DNA from: Lachnospiraceae bacterium | GTDB taxonomy: Bacteria; Bacillota; Clostridia; Lachnospirales; Lachnospiraceae | Reading direction: 5' to 3' | NCBI GenBank assembly: GCA_017526985.1 | Contig: JAFXQR010000119.1 | Location: 1 to 42,909 of the forward strand | DNA: 42,909 bases | Part shown: piece by piece, positions 1-8,639 of the stretch | How positions within the stretch are numbered: the stretch's first letter is position 1 | Layout: every line of letters begins with the position of its first letter | Program-made: the position numbers and the translations under genes | The notes under the pieces: model-generated | Seen by the model: only the letters and a program-made list of their open reading frames with translations | What the model was told of the DNA's origin: nothing | The model's database searches: none

Positions 1-2
1 GC

Positions 3-134
3 GGGCTGCAGGACCTGTATCAGGTGAAGATACCGTATAAGTATTGCAGTGCGGATGAGCGGATCAAAGGCCGTGAGATACCGGGGATCGAGGAGCCGGA
101 GTATCTGCAGCAGGTGATCGCGCGTATCGTGTAG
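3..134 (+). CDS. C-terminal end of an unidentified protein (5' cut by window edge)
   Basis: An open frame enters from the left edge and stops with TAG at 132-134, giving 43 residues that end in EYLQQVIARIV. The other two forward frames close within the first 40 bases. The next gene starts 13 bases later in the same direction, so this is probably the preceding gene of the same operon. No domain can be assigned from so short a tail. Confidence 0.6.
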   Translation, partial: GLQDLYQVKIPYKYCSADERIKGREIPGIEEPEYLQQVIARIV

Positions 135-147
135 AATTACGGGGGAT

Positions 148-966
148 GTGTTATTGAGAAATGTAAGTGTGATCATACCGACCTATAACAGAGCGCAGCT
201 GATCGGAAATGCTTTGAAAAGTGTTTTGCAACAAAAGGGTCAGGGGGAAACTTTTTGTATACAGGAAGTATTGATCGTTGATGACGGATCGGTTGATGAT
301 ACCGAGGCGGTTGTGCGTAAGTTTACGGATGAGCGGGTGCACTTTCATAAACTGGAGAAGAATGGCGGAGCCGGTCATGCCAGAAATGCCGGGGCAGAAC
401 TGGCAAAGGGTGCATGGATCGCATTTCAGGACAGCGATGATCTGTGGGAAGAGAACAAATTGCAGACCCAGATGAAATACCTGGAGGAACATCCGGAGTG
501 TTGTCTGGTAACACATCCGATCCGTGCGGAATTGAGCGGCGGGCGTGAGATCGTAACACAGATGCCCAAAGAGGAAGAGCAGGTAAGTGTGCTGCTGGAA
601 CGGAATTTTGCGGATACGCCGACGATGGTGATCCGACGCGATACCTTTTTGACACTGGGCGGATTTGATGAAAACCTGAGAGCATTGGAAGACTGGGATC
701 TGGCGCTGCGTTTTGCGATGCAGGATCGGATCGGTATCGTTGATCAACCGTTGCTATGGGCAGATATGCGGATCGAAGGGGTATCATCCAATATGGCAAA
801 TTATTATGACGCGCGTTGCAGGATGATCGGAAAGAATCGACAGGCATTGCAGGAAAGAGGATTGCTGAATACGGCAATGGAAAAACTGCTGTTGCACGCA
901 CAGGAAAACGGTGTGTTGGAGCAGACCGGTAAAATGCTGGAACTGTATCTGATCGGTCTCGGATGA
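148..966 (+). CDS. Family 2 glycosyltransferase (GT-A fold)
   Basis: This protein of about 272 aa is a cytoplasmic inverting glycosyltransferase that uses a nucleotide sugar. The N-terminus carries the GT2 signature VSVIIPTYNR (about residues 6-15). VDDGS near residue 44 binds the nucleotide, a DSDD metal-binding motif lies near 95, and EDWDLALRF near 181 is the usual acceptor-side acidic motif. The tail after about residue 220 is variable. There is no signal peptide or membrane segment. The first possible start is GTG at 148, but the GGGGGA ribosome site at 141-146 lies almost against it. TTG at 154, giving MRNVSVIIP, has much better spacing and may be the true start. It leads the glycan-transfer operon here; donor and acceptor cannot be told from sequence. 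Confidence 0.88.
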   Translation: MLLRNVSVIIPTYNRAQLIGNALKSVLQQKGQGETFCIQEVLIVDDGSVDDTEAVVRKFTDERVHFHKLEKNGGAGHARNAGAELAKGAWIAFQDSDDLWEENKLQTQMKYLEEHPECCLVTHPIRAELSGGREIVTQMPKEEEQVSVLLERNFADTPTMVIRRDTFLTLGGFDENLRALEDWDLALRFAMQDRIGIVDQPLLWADMRIEGVSSNMANYYDARCRMIGKNRQALQERGLLNTAMEKLLLHAQENGVLEQTGKMLELYLIGLG

Positions 967-981
967 GAATAGGAAAAGTGT

Positions 982-1971
982 ATGGATAATATTACGGAAT
1001 TGCTATTACAGGCGTATGATCTGATCGAGCTGGACAAACAGGAAGAAGCCTATCAGCTGTTGATGCGGGAAACGCAGGAACATCCGGAATGGGTGGATGC
1101 GCGTTTTCAGGCGGAACTGCGATTGCTCACCAGACAAATGGAGAACCGGATGGCGCTAAACGAATTCGGTTTTTTGAGAAGCATCTCACTGGCCTATCGA
1201 CTGTGTGAGACGGATTACAGTCAGGTTGGCCTTTCGGTAAAAGAACAAAGCGATATCGGAAACATCCTGCCGGAACGGGATACGATCTGGTGGAGTTGGC
1301 TGCAGGGCCTTGAAAATGCTCCGGAGATCGTGCAGTGTTGTTACCGTTCCCTAAAAAAACTGGGAAAAAAGATCGTGATCCTGGATGAGAATACGATGGC
1401 GGACTATGTCAGACTGCCGGAGTATATCGAAGCAAAATACCGTGACGGAAAGATCGGCAAAGCGCATTATGCGGATCTGGTACGACTGGAATTGCTGACC
1501 ACATACGGCGGATGCTGGATCGATGCAACGACATTTATATCCGGGACAAAACAGATATTGCCGGTACTGGAGAACGAAGATCTGTTTTTGTATCGTTCCG
1601 GAAATGTGAGCGAATATATCATTTTTGATAACTGGTTTATGCTGGCCAAACGCAAGAGCGCTATACTGGAAGCAACGAAGCAAATGCTGTTTGCTTTTTG
1701 GAAAAAGGAAGATAAGGTCAGTCACTATTATATCTTCCATCTGATGATGAGCATTGCGTGCAAGCAGTATACGCAGGAGTATGAGCAGATACCGGTGTTC
1801 AGTAACGAGCCGGCGCACATTCTTCAATATGAACTGGGAAAAGCATCGCGGGAGAAGCGCTGGGAGCAGATCCTGGCAATGAGTGATGTGCATAAACTGA
1901 CCTATAAACTGGAAGATACCAAGCAGGATGGAACTTTTCTGGGGGATATCCTGACAGGAAAAGTACAATAA
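982..1971 (+). CDS. Caps_synth/GT32-like glycosyltransferase with helical N-terminal extension
   Basis: This 329-aa protein resembles capsular polysaccharide synthesis proteins (GT32-like, DxD-type retaining transferases). Residues 1 to about 90 form an alpha-helical, TPR-like segment (AYQLLMRETQEHPEWVDARF). The catalytic region begins near PERDTIWWSWLQG (97-109). It continues through AHYADLVRLELLTTYGG (161-177) and WIDATTF (179-185), where D181 is the likely nucleotide/metal aspartate. The ATG follows an AGGAAAA ribosome site and lies 15 bases after the previous stop. A paralogue with the same layout is at 7640-8629, and both end with a KLTYK motif near the C-terminus. Sugar specificity is unknown. 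The setting suggests a part in a flagellin-linked or surface glycan. Confidence 0.82.
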   Translation: MDNITELLLQAYDLIELDKQEEAYQLLMRETQEHPEWVDARFQAELRLLTRQMENRMALNEFGFLRSISLAYRLCETDYSQVGLSVKEQSDIGNILPERDTIWWSWLQGLENAPEIVQCCYRSLKKLGKKIVILDENTMADYVRLPEYIEAKYRDGKIGKAHYADLVRLELLTTYGGCWIDATTFISGTKQILPVLENEDLFLYRSGNVSEYIIFDNWFMLAKRKSAILEATKQMLFAFWKKEDKVSHYYIFHLMMSIACKQYTQEYEQIPVFSNEPAHILQYELGKASREKRWEQILAMSDVHKLTYKLEDTKQDGTFLGDILTGKVQ

Positions 1972-2006
1972 GCAGATTTGAAAGAACATGTATTACGGGA
2001 GATCGG

Positions 2007-3449
2007 ATGCGGGGGCTGGAGTTTTCGGAACAATTCTATGAGCGGGAAACAAGAGACGGATTTGTGGTCGGCGAGGTTATGAAACGCTGCTGGGCAGCAG
2101 GTTTGCAGGCACTCGAAGATGTGAAGGAGTTTTGTAAGTCGCAGGACATTCGTTTTTTTGCCGTGTACGGAACGCTGTTGGGAACCGTCCGGCATGGCGG
2201 TTTTATTCCGTGGGATGATGATATCGATATCGGTATGGTCCGGGATGATTACATCCGTTTTACGGAACTGTTTCCGAAACTGGCGGAGCATACGGGGGAG
2301 GATTATCAGATCTTTAATCCGTATACGCGAGACTGGTATTGCATGAATTTTTCACATATGGTGAACGGCAGGGATCTTTCGTTTGAAAGAGAACATCTGC
2401 AGAAATGGCATGGCTGTCCGTTTCTGGTAGGTCCCGATATCTATCCGTATTATTATATTCCCAGAAATAAAGAGGAAGAAGAATATATTATGGGGCTGTT
2501 GGCCAGGATCGATTCGGCCATAGCGCTGAGCAGACAATCCGCAAAGCAGTCGCAGGAAGAGGGCAAGTTTGTAACCGACAGCCGTTTAAATGAAATGCTG
2601 GCGTATGCCCTGGTGGAACTGCAGCACGAGACCGGGTATGAGTTTTCAACCGACCGGCCCATCGGCAATCAGTTGGAGATACTGTATGATCAGGTGTGCC
2701 GTCTGACACCGTCGGAGGATGCGGATTACCTGACACGATATGATGAATATGCAAAAGACCGCAGTAAGAAATTTCCGAAAGAATGGCTGGAAAATGTAGT
2801 GGAATTGCCATTTGAAAATATCCGTATGCCGGTTCCGGTGGTGTATGATGAGGTATTGAAAAAAAGATTCGGAGATCGTTTTATGATGCCGGCGCGGGAG
2901 CCGTCACTGCATGGCTATCCGTTCTATGCAAAACAGATGCGTGAAGTCGGTAACAAGATCGAAGAGAGAGAGAGGACCATTCAGACCACGGACCAAATTA
3001 ATATTGCGCTGCAGGCGGACGGCAGATGTGTTGTGCTGTTTTATACTGCAGTGCGTGAAATGATCATCAGCAGCGCAGCGGCTGTGGCAAAGATCGAAAA
3101 GATATTGCGCTTCTTTCAAACGCAGCAGGAGCGCTATCTGCTATGGTGGGTGCCGGGAAGATTTATCGAAGAGAAGGATATGGCTATGGATCTGACGGCG
3201 CCGCAAATGAAACGGGCTTATGAAAAACTGATTGACGATTATCGAACGGAAGGATACGGAATCTGTGATCTGTCCGGGGATATGGAGCAGGCCGTGAGGT
3301 GTTGTGATCTTTTTTACGGAGATCAGGGGATGCTTTCGGAAAAAGCGGCAGAAGCAGGAAAACGGGTATACCTGCAGGATTACGGATGCGATGATACGGA
3401 TCTTGTGCTGAAATTTATAGACGAGAAACAAGCGGAGGAGCAGTCATGA
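2007..3449 (+). CDS. LicD-family phosphotransferase with shortened C-terminal domain
   Basis: This 480-aa protein belongs to the LicD/fukutin family, whose members transfer phosphocholine or polyol phosphate from a CDP-activated donor onto a glycan. The family core is clear: YGTLLGTVRHGGFIPWDDDIDI spans about residues 54-75, with the catalytic aspartate cluster at WDDDIDI and RDDYIRF following. The LicD part runs to about residue 310 (GYPFY). The rest (about 330-480) matches the end of the C-terminal domain of the two larger LicD paralogues here, but is much shorter. It keeps a Rossmann-like WWVPGRF, a GICDLSGDME and an LFYGDQG motif. The ATG at 2007 has GGGAG upstream, and the gene overlaps the next one by ATGA. 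The donor could be CDP-ribitol, CDP-glycerol or CDP-choline. Confidence 0.85.
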   Translation: MRGLEFSEQFYERETRDGFVVGEVMKRCWAAGLQALEDVKEFCKSQDIRFFAVYGTLLGTVRHGGFIPWDDDIDIGMVRDDYIRFTELFPKLAEHTGEDYQIFNPYTRDWYCMNFSHMVNGRDLSFEREHLQKWHGCPFLVGPDIYPYYYIPRNKEEEEYIMGLLARIDSAIALSRQSAKQSQEEGKFVTDSRLNEMLAYALVELQHETGYEFSTDRPIGNQLEILYDQVCRLTPSEDADYLTRYDEYAKDRSKKFPKEWLENVVELPFENIRMPVPVVYDEVLKKRFGDRFMMPAREPSLHGYPFYAKQMREVGNKIEERERTIQTTDQINIALQADGRCVVLFYTAVREMIISSAAAVAKIEKILRFFQTQQERYLLWWVPGRFIEEKDMAMDLTAPQMKRAYEKLIDDYRTEGYGICDLSGDMEQAVRCCDLFYGDQGMLSEKAAEAGKRVYLQDYGCDDTDLVLKFIDEKQAEEQS

Positions 3450-5728
3450 CTTTTCCAAAAGAGTATTTCTACGATGAAGTCAGGGAAGGCTTTTATATCA
3501 GCGGAATGATGAAACGCTCTTGGGCAGCGCAGCTGGAAGTGCTGGATGAAGTGGCGCGCGTATGCAAAAAGTACGGGATTCAGTGGTTTGCGGATTGCGG
3601 TACTTTATTGGGAGCGGTGCGTCACGGCGGATATGTGCCGTGGGATGATGATCTGGATATCTGCATGCTGCGGGACGATTATATCAAGTTTCACAAATAT
3701 GCGGTGCCGGAATTGCCGGAGCGGTATGTGACCCTGACCTTTGAAAATGAAGAGTACTGGCAGATGATCACGCGTGTGGTGAATCGCGGCGGTATCAGTT
3801 TTGAAAAAGAAGAGTTGGAAAAGTATCATGGCTTTCCTTATGCAGCGGGGATCGATGTGTTTGTGCTGGATTATGTAGCACCCGATCCGGGAGAGGAAGA
3901 GGTGCGCCGAAAGCTGGTGAACTCGGTACTGGAAGTGGGCGCGATCGAAGGCATCGATGGGGATGATCCTCCGCAGTCCGGACTGGAATTGCTGCAGATG
4001 GTGGAGGAAACCTATCAGGTAAAACTGGATCGAAAGAATCATCTGCGCAGACAGTTGTATCAGATCGGCGAGCGACTGTCATGCCTGTATCCGTCGGAAG
4101 GCGCAAAAGAGGTGGTACTGATGCCGTTCTGGTGTTCGCATCACGATCACAAGTATCCGATCGAATGCGTGAACCGGGTGGTTCAGATCCCCTTTGAGAC
4201 GACGATGATCAATGTACCGGCCGGGTATGATGCGGTATTGAAAGTGGAATACGGAGATTATCTGAGAGTGGTACGAAAAGGCGGAATACACGAATATCCG
4301 CTCTATCAGATACAGGAAGATTATATCGCGGAAAGACTGGAAAGCGGAAATCCGTATGTATACCGCTTTCACAGGGAGGATCTGAACAAAGAACGGGAAC
4401 AGTGTCCGCCGCGCATCAAACAACGGGCATCCGAGTTTTGCGGATTGTTGCGGCAGATCCACGGAATGCTGTCCGCTGCAGCCGGAAACAATCCGGAGCA
4501 GTGTCTGGACTTGCTGGAACAGAGCCAGGAGGGGATCATCCGCATCGGAGAAGAGATCGAAAACCGGGACGGAGAAGGTACGGTTACGGTTTCGTGTATT
4601 GAGCGCTATTGTGAATATATCTATGAGACGGCGCAGGTATTGACCGGGGAGTCAGACCGGGGGATCGATGTGGTGATGCAGGAAATGGGAGCGTCACTGG
4701 ATGCGCTGGAAGACAGTATACAAGCGGATCTGAAGGAGAAAAAAGAAATCCTGTTCCTTCCGTTTCGCAGTGATCTGTGGGAAAGCCTGGATCCGATCTA
4801 CCGAAAGGCGATCGCGGATCCGGATGTGCATGTAACCGTTATGCCCCTGCCGTTCTATGATAAAGACGCCGCCGGCAATCCGGGAGAAATGCATTATGAT
4901 GTGGCAGGCTATCCGCAGGATCTGAATATAACAAACTATCAGAACTATGATATCCGCGCCGTTCATCCGGATGTGATCTATATACAGAATGGTTATGACG
5001 GATTCAATTACACCTATATGTTACCGCCGGCGTATTTTACTTCGGAACTGAAAAAATATACGGAGCAGCTCATCTATGTACCCTATTTTAAATTGGGCGG
5101 GTATGAACCGGAAGATCAGAAACTGCGGCAGACAACACGGTATTTTATGAAGATTCCGGGAGTGATGCACGCGGACAGAGTATGGATCGAAAACGAAGAG
5201 ATCCGTCAGCTCTACATCGAAGAACTGGTAAGCTTTTGCGGAGAGGATACCGCACAGATCTGGGAGGAAAAACTGGAAGTGATGGCGATGCAGCAGGAAG
5301 AGCAAAACAAAAAAGATATTCCCCAGTCTTGGGAGAGTGTGCTGTATAAAGCAAACGGTGAAAAAAAGAAAACCGTTTTGTTTATGAATGCGGTTTGTTC
5401 TTTGTATCAGCATCAGGAACAGGCACTGACCAAACTGAAAGATGTGTTGCGTATCTTTGCGGAGAAGCAGGAAGAGATCGCGCTGATCTGGAGACCGCAT
5501 CCGTCGGTGGCAATTTCTGCGGATCTGTTTGACCGGCAACTGTGGCTGGAATATCGCAGGATCGTGGAAGAGTATAGATCTGCCGGATGGGGGATTCTGG
5601 ATGAAACGCCGGATGCGGATCTTTCCATCGGGCTGGCAGACGCTTATTACGGAGATCCGGATCCGGTAATGCAGCGTTGCAGAGTGGCAGGCAAGCCGGT
5701 GATGATTGCAGATGCAAGGATCATGTAG
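3446..5728 (+). CDS. LicD phosphotransferase fused to a CDP-glycerol-transferase-like domain
   Basis: This 760-aa two-domain protein starts by ATGA overlap with the previous gene. Residues 1 to about 300 are a LicD domain: FADCGTLLGAVRHGGYVPWDD lies near 48-68, followed by DDLDICMLRDDYIKF. A helical linker (about 310-430) joins it to a C-terminal domain (about 433-760). That domain contains ILFLPFRSDLWESLDP, VIYIQNGYDG, LIYVPYF, IWRPHPS and AYYGDPDPV motifs. The RPHP and terminal GD-type motifs recall the GT-B-like poly(glycerophosphate) transferase fold of TagF/TagB proteins, so the protein may carry two phosphotransfer activities. The assignment of the second domain is inference from motifs. 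Closest relative here: the gene at 12362-14311. Confidence 0.82.
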   Translation: MTFPKEYFYDEVREGFYISGMMKRSWAAQLEVLDEVARVCKKYGIQWFADCGTLLGAVRHGGYVPWDDDLDICMLRDDYIKFHKYAVPELPERYVTLTFENEEYWQMITRVVNRGGISFEKEELEKYHGFPYAAGIDVFVLDYVAPDPGEEEVRRKLVNSVLEVGAIEGIDGDDPPQSGLELLQMVEETYQVKLDRKNHLRRQLYQIGERLSCLYPSEGAKEVVLMPFWCSHHDHKYPIECVNRVVQIPFETTMINVPAGYDAVLKVEYGDYLRVVRKGGIHEYPLYQIQEDYIAERLESGNPYVYRFHREDLNKEREQCPPRIKQRASEFCGLLRQIHGMLSAAAGNNPEQCLDLLEQSQEGIIRIGEEIENRDGEGTVTVSCIERYCEYIYETAQVLTGESDRGIDVVMQEMGASLDALEDSIQADLKEKKEILFLPFRSDLWESLDPIYRKAIADPDVHVTVMPLPFYDKDAAGNPGEMHYDVAGYPQDLNITNYQNYDIRAVHPDVIYIQNGYDGFNYTYMLPPAYFTSELKKYTEQLIYVPYFKLGGYEPEDQKLRQTTRYFMKIPGVMHADRVWIENEEIRQLYIEELVSFCGEDTAQIWEEKLEVMAMQQEEQNKKDIPQSWESVLYKANGEKKKTVLFMNAVCSLYQHQEQALTKLKDVLRIFAEKQEEIALIWRPHPSVAISADLFDRQLWLEYRRIVEEYRSAGWGILDETPDADLSIGLADAYYGDPDPVMQRCRVAGKPVMIADARIM

Positions 5729-5743
5729 AAGAGGAGCGGATGT

Positions 5744-7600
5744 ATGATGAAATTGGTATCGCATATTCAGACGCAGGAGGATGCGCTGCTATGTCTTTGG
5801 AATGAGGTGGCAGAGTTCTTTTCGGGTGCCGAGATCGGAGAAGTACAGTTTCTGAAAAGAACTTCGGTAAGCGGGATCGATTCGGAACATTTTTCCGATG
5901 CGGACCATGTGCTTGATTATGCCGAGGTGCATCGCCTTGTAAGTGCGCATAAAGATGCAGCTTTTTTGTCCGAAGCGGATATCCGGGAGACTGCATACCA
6001 ATATTATGATGAATTCCTGAAGCTGGCTTATGCCAAAACTTGCGGGGACAACGATTATCTGTTCTGGGATGCGGATACCGTTCCGTGCAGGTATCTTTCG
6101 CTTTTCGGAAAGCAGGATCTTACACTGCTGGATATACAAACGAAACCCGGAGAGGGCGAAGATGCAGTGCTTGGGCGGCTGATCCCGGGATTGGAAAAAA
6201 AGATAACGAAAAGCTTTTCGACCGGGCATATGTTGATCCGTGGGGCGATCATGCGGGAGATCCTGGAGAAGATCGAAGCAAACGATGCGCTTGCGGGAGA
6301 TACAGTCTGGGAAAAGATCCTGCGTGCAACGGAAGAAGGAATGCTTACCGCCAACGGGTTCAGTGCGTATGAACTGTACGGGAATTATATGCTGGAATAT
6401 TACCCGCAGGAATGTCTGTTGCGGGAGTGGAATACCTTCCGGCAGGGAGGGGATCTGCTGGAACTAAGCGAGCAGACCTTTTCGGATCTGGAATGGATCG
6501 GCATGGATTTTGATTCGATCTGTTTTGAACGGGGGCATCTCGTACGGGAAGATAATAAAGGGCTGTTTACCAATCCGGAATATCGCAGCAAATTAAGACC
6601 GTTGCATATGTTGCAGGCAGCGCAGGGAGAATATGCAGAGAAGCGGGCTGCAGAAAGGCTCGTGGAACCGCAGGCGGCGATCGCAGCGTACCGGGAGAAG
6701 AAAGCATTCGATGAATACCGTTTGTATGAGGCGATCGGAGACGAACGGAGTAAGACCAATCAGAAACAGGCGTGGCTTTCGTATCAGCATGCATGTTATC
6801 TGTGCAAGGACGCTTCGGAAAAACAACGCTTATCGGAAAAGATGGATGCACTGCAAACAAGTGTTGCTCCGGCAGCGATCGTGATCGTATCCTACCAGTC
6901 GCAGAAACTGATCCGCGAGTGCCTGGAGAGTATACGCAGGACTTCCGGTGCGGATGAATACTCTATCATCGTCGTGGATAATGCATCGACGGACGGGGCA
7001 CGGGAATATCTTCAGAAACAAAACGATATTACGCTGGTCTGTAACGAAAAGAATGAGGGCTTCCCCAAGGCGTGCAATCAGGGCATAGAAGTGGCGGCAC
7101 CGGGAGAAGATATTTTCTTTCTGAATAACGATACGCGTATGACACACAATGCATTGTATTGGCTGCGCATGGGATTGTACGAATCGGAAGATACCGGAGC
7201 GGCGGGATGCGTCGGCAATTATGCCGGTGTAGGACAGATCGTCGAACTGATGCTGGCAACACCGGAGAGTTATACCGACTATGCTTATCTGCGAAATCAG
7301 CCGATGCAGAATCCGTATGCGGATGCAAAGATCCTCTGCGGATTTGCCATGCTGGTACGAAGAAGTGTGATCGATGCGTATGGCGGAATGGATGAAGCAT
7401 TTACGCCCGGTTATTATGAAGATACGGATCTGAGTCTGCGGATCCGTTCCAAGGGATACCGTCTGCGGATTTGTCATAATAGTTTTATCTATCATGCCGG
7501 CGGGCAGAGTTTCAACAAGAGAAAAGATCTGGATGAATTTACGGATCGGAATCTGCTTTTGCTGGTCAACCGCTGGGGAACAGATTTTATGGAACGATAA
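5744..7600 (+). CDS. Bimodular glycosyltransferase: DUF6492-like DxD module plus GT2
   Basis: This 618-aa protein has two transferase-like halves. Residues about 85-300 hold a DxD module (NDYLFWDADTVPCR, 103-116, then a long alpha/beta region ending in RGHLVREDNKGLF and a HMLQAAQGE helix). It resembles DUF6492-type putative glycosyltransferases. The same module recurs at the C-terminus of the protein at 8640-11147. After a helical linker, residues about 376-618 form a GT2 domain: AAIVIVSYQSQKLIRECLES, VVDNASTDGA near 410, NNDTR near 461, a CGFAMLVRR acceptor loop and YYEDTDLSLRIRSKGY. The ATG at 5744 follows GAGGAG. It lies 15 bases after the upstream LicD gene, so co-transcription is likely. 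The protein may add two sugars in sequence; this is inference. Confidence 0.8.
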   Translation: MMKLVSHIQTQEDALLCLWNEVAEFFSGAEIGEVQFLKRTSVSGIDSEHFSDADHVLDYAEVHRLVSAHKDAAFLSEADIRETAYQYYDEFLKLAYAKTCGDNDYLFWDADTVPCRYLSLFGKQDLTLLDIQTKPGEGEDAVLGRLIPGLEKKITKSFSTGHMLIRGAIMREILEKIEANDALAGDTVWEKILRATEEGMLTANGFSAYELYGNYMLEYYPQECLLREWNTFRQGGDLLELSEQTFSDLEWIGMDFDSICFERGHLVREDNKGLFTNPEYRSKLRPLHMLQAAQGEYAEKRAAERLVEPQAAIAAYREKKAFDEYRLYEAIGDERSKTNQKQAWLSYQHACYLCKDASEKQRLSEKMDALQTSVAPAAIVIVSYQSQKLIRECLESIRRTSGADEYSIIVVDNASTDGAREYLQKQNDITLVCNEKNEGFPKACNQGIEVAAPGEDIFFLNNDTRMTHNALYWLRMGLYESEDTGAAGCVGNYAGVGQIVELMLATPESYTDYAYLRNQPMQNPYADAKILCGFAMLVRRSVIDAYGGMDEAFTPGYYEDTDLSLRIRSKGYRLRICHNSFIYHAGGQSFNKRKDLDEFTDRNLLLLVNRWGTDFMER

Positions 7601-7639
7601 CGATTGGGGTATTGCAAATAATATTTTGCGGAGGGGTTC

Positions 7640-8629
7640 ATGAGTATTAACGAGAAGGTTGCAAATGTACTGTTGGAGGCGATGGAACAGATCGACAGGG
7701 AAGATTACGGCTCGTTTGTATCTTCGCTGAACCGGATGATGTCGGAGCATCCGGAAGCAGTGGATGCCAGGATGATCGCGGAATACAAAATGATCGAGCG
7801 GCTGGTACAGTACAAAAAAGAACAGACCGAGTGGTATGATCTGAAAGCGACACGGTTGATCTACGAATATCTGGAAGATACTTACGCAAAGGATCTGCCG
7901 GAGTTTGCTGTCGGGAAGGAACTGCCGGATGCAGATGTGATCTGGTGCTGCTGGTTTCAGGGATTGGAGCAGGCACCGGAGGTTGTGAAAAAATGCATCG
8001 CATCACTGGAGCGATTCGGAAAGGAAGTCCGGATACTTACGGCAGATAATTTTTCGGAGTATGTAACGATGCCGGAATCCATGGTTCAAAAATGGAAGGA
8101 AGGCGTGATCAATAACACGCATTTTTCGGATCTGCTGCGTATCGAACTGCTGGCGGAAAGAGGCGGGCTTTGGATCGATGCGACGGTGTTCTGCTCCGAC
8201 GCAACGGATATTTTGAGCGTGTTGGAGGGAACGGATCTGTTTGCTTATAGTTTTGTCATGCGTGTGGATCCGACCAAACATATTTTGTTTGACAGTTGGT
8301 TTTTGTATGCGCCCAAGAGCAATATCCTGATACAGGAAACCAGAGAAATGCTGCGCCGGTATTGGGAGAATGAAGACGGTCTGTTGCATTATTTCCTGTT
8401 CCATCTGTGTTTTTCAAATTGCTGCAGACGGCATTTGGATGCGTGGGCAGAGATCCCGGTGTACAGTATGGAACCGTGTCATGTCCTGCAACAGGAAATG
8501 CTGGGACCCTATTCCGAAAAACGCTGGAGACAGATCATGAAGATGAGCGGGATCCATAAACTGACTTACAAATATGATACGGATACGGATATCACAGGAA
8601 GTATGCTGGAACACTTATTGAGATCGTGA
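7640..8629 (+). CDS. Caps_synth/GT32-like glycosyltransferase, paralogue of the 982-1971 gene
   Basis: This 329-aa protein has the same length and layout as the product of 982-1971. A helical N-terminal segment (LEAMEQIDREDYGSFVSSL, then EHPEAVDAR) is followed by the catalytic part starting at DADVIWCCWFQGLEQAPEVV (98-117). HFSDLLRIELLAERGG and LWIDATVF (178-185, with D180 the likely catalytic/metal residue) correspond exactly to the sister protein. The C-terminus has the same KRWRQIMKMSGIHKLTYK block. A GGAGG ribosome site precedes the ATG. The two copies probably arose by duplication within the locus and may add related sugars at different positions. Specificity cannot be read from sequence. 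Confidence 0.82.
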   Translation: MSINEKVANVLLEAMEQIDREDYGSFVSSLNRMMSEHPEAVDARMIAEYKMIERLVQYKKEQTEWYDLKATRLIYEYLEDTYAKDLPEFAVGKELPDADVIWCCWFQGLEQAPEVVKKCIASLERFGKEVRILTADNFSEYVTMPESMVQKWKEGVINNTHFSDLLRIELLAERGGLWIDATVFCSDATDILSVLEGTDLFAYSFVMRVDPTKHILFDSWFLYAPKSNILIQETREMLRRYWENEDGLLHYFLFHLCFSNCCRRHLDAWAEIPVYSMEPCHVLQQEMLGPYSEKRWRQIMKMSGIHKLTYKYDTDTDITGSMLEHLLRS

Positions 8630-8639
8630 GGTGCAGACT

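Noticed and set aside
7640-8629. Internal duplication of the 982-1971 gene as an assembly artefact
   Set aside because: The two genes share architecture and motifs but differ throughout their sequence, so they are true paralogues.
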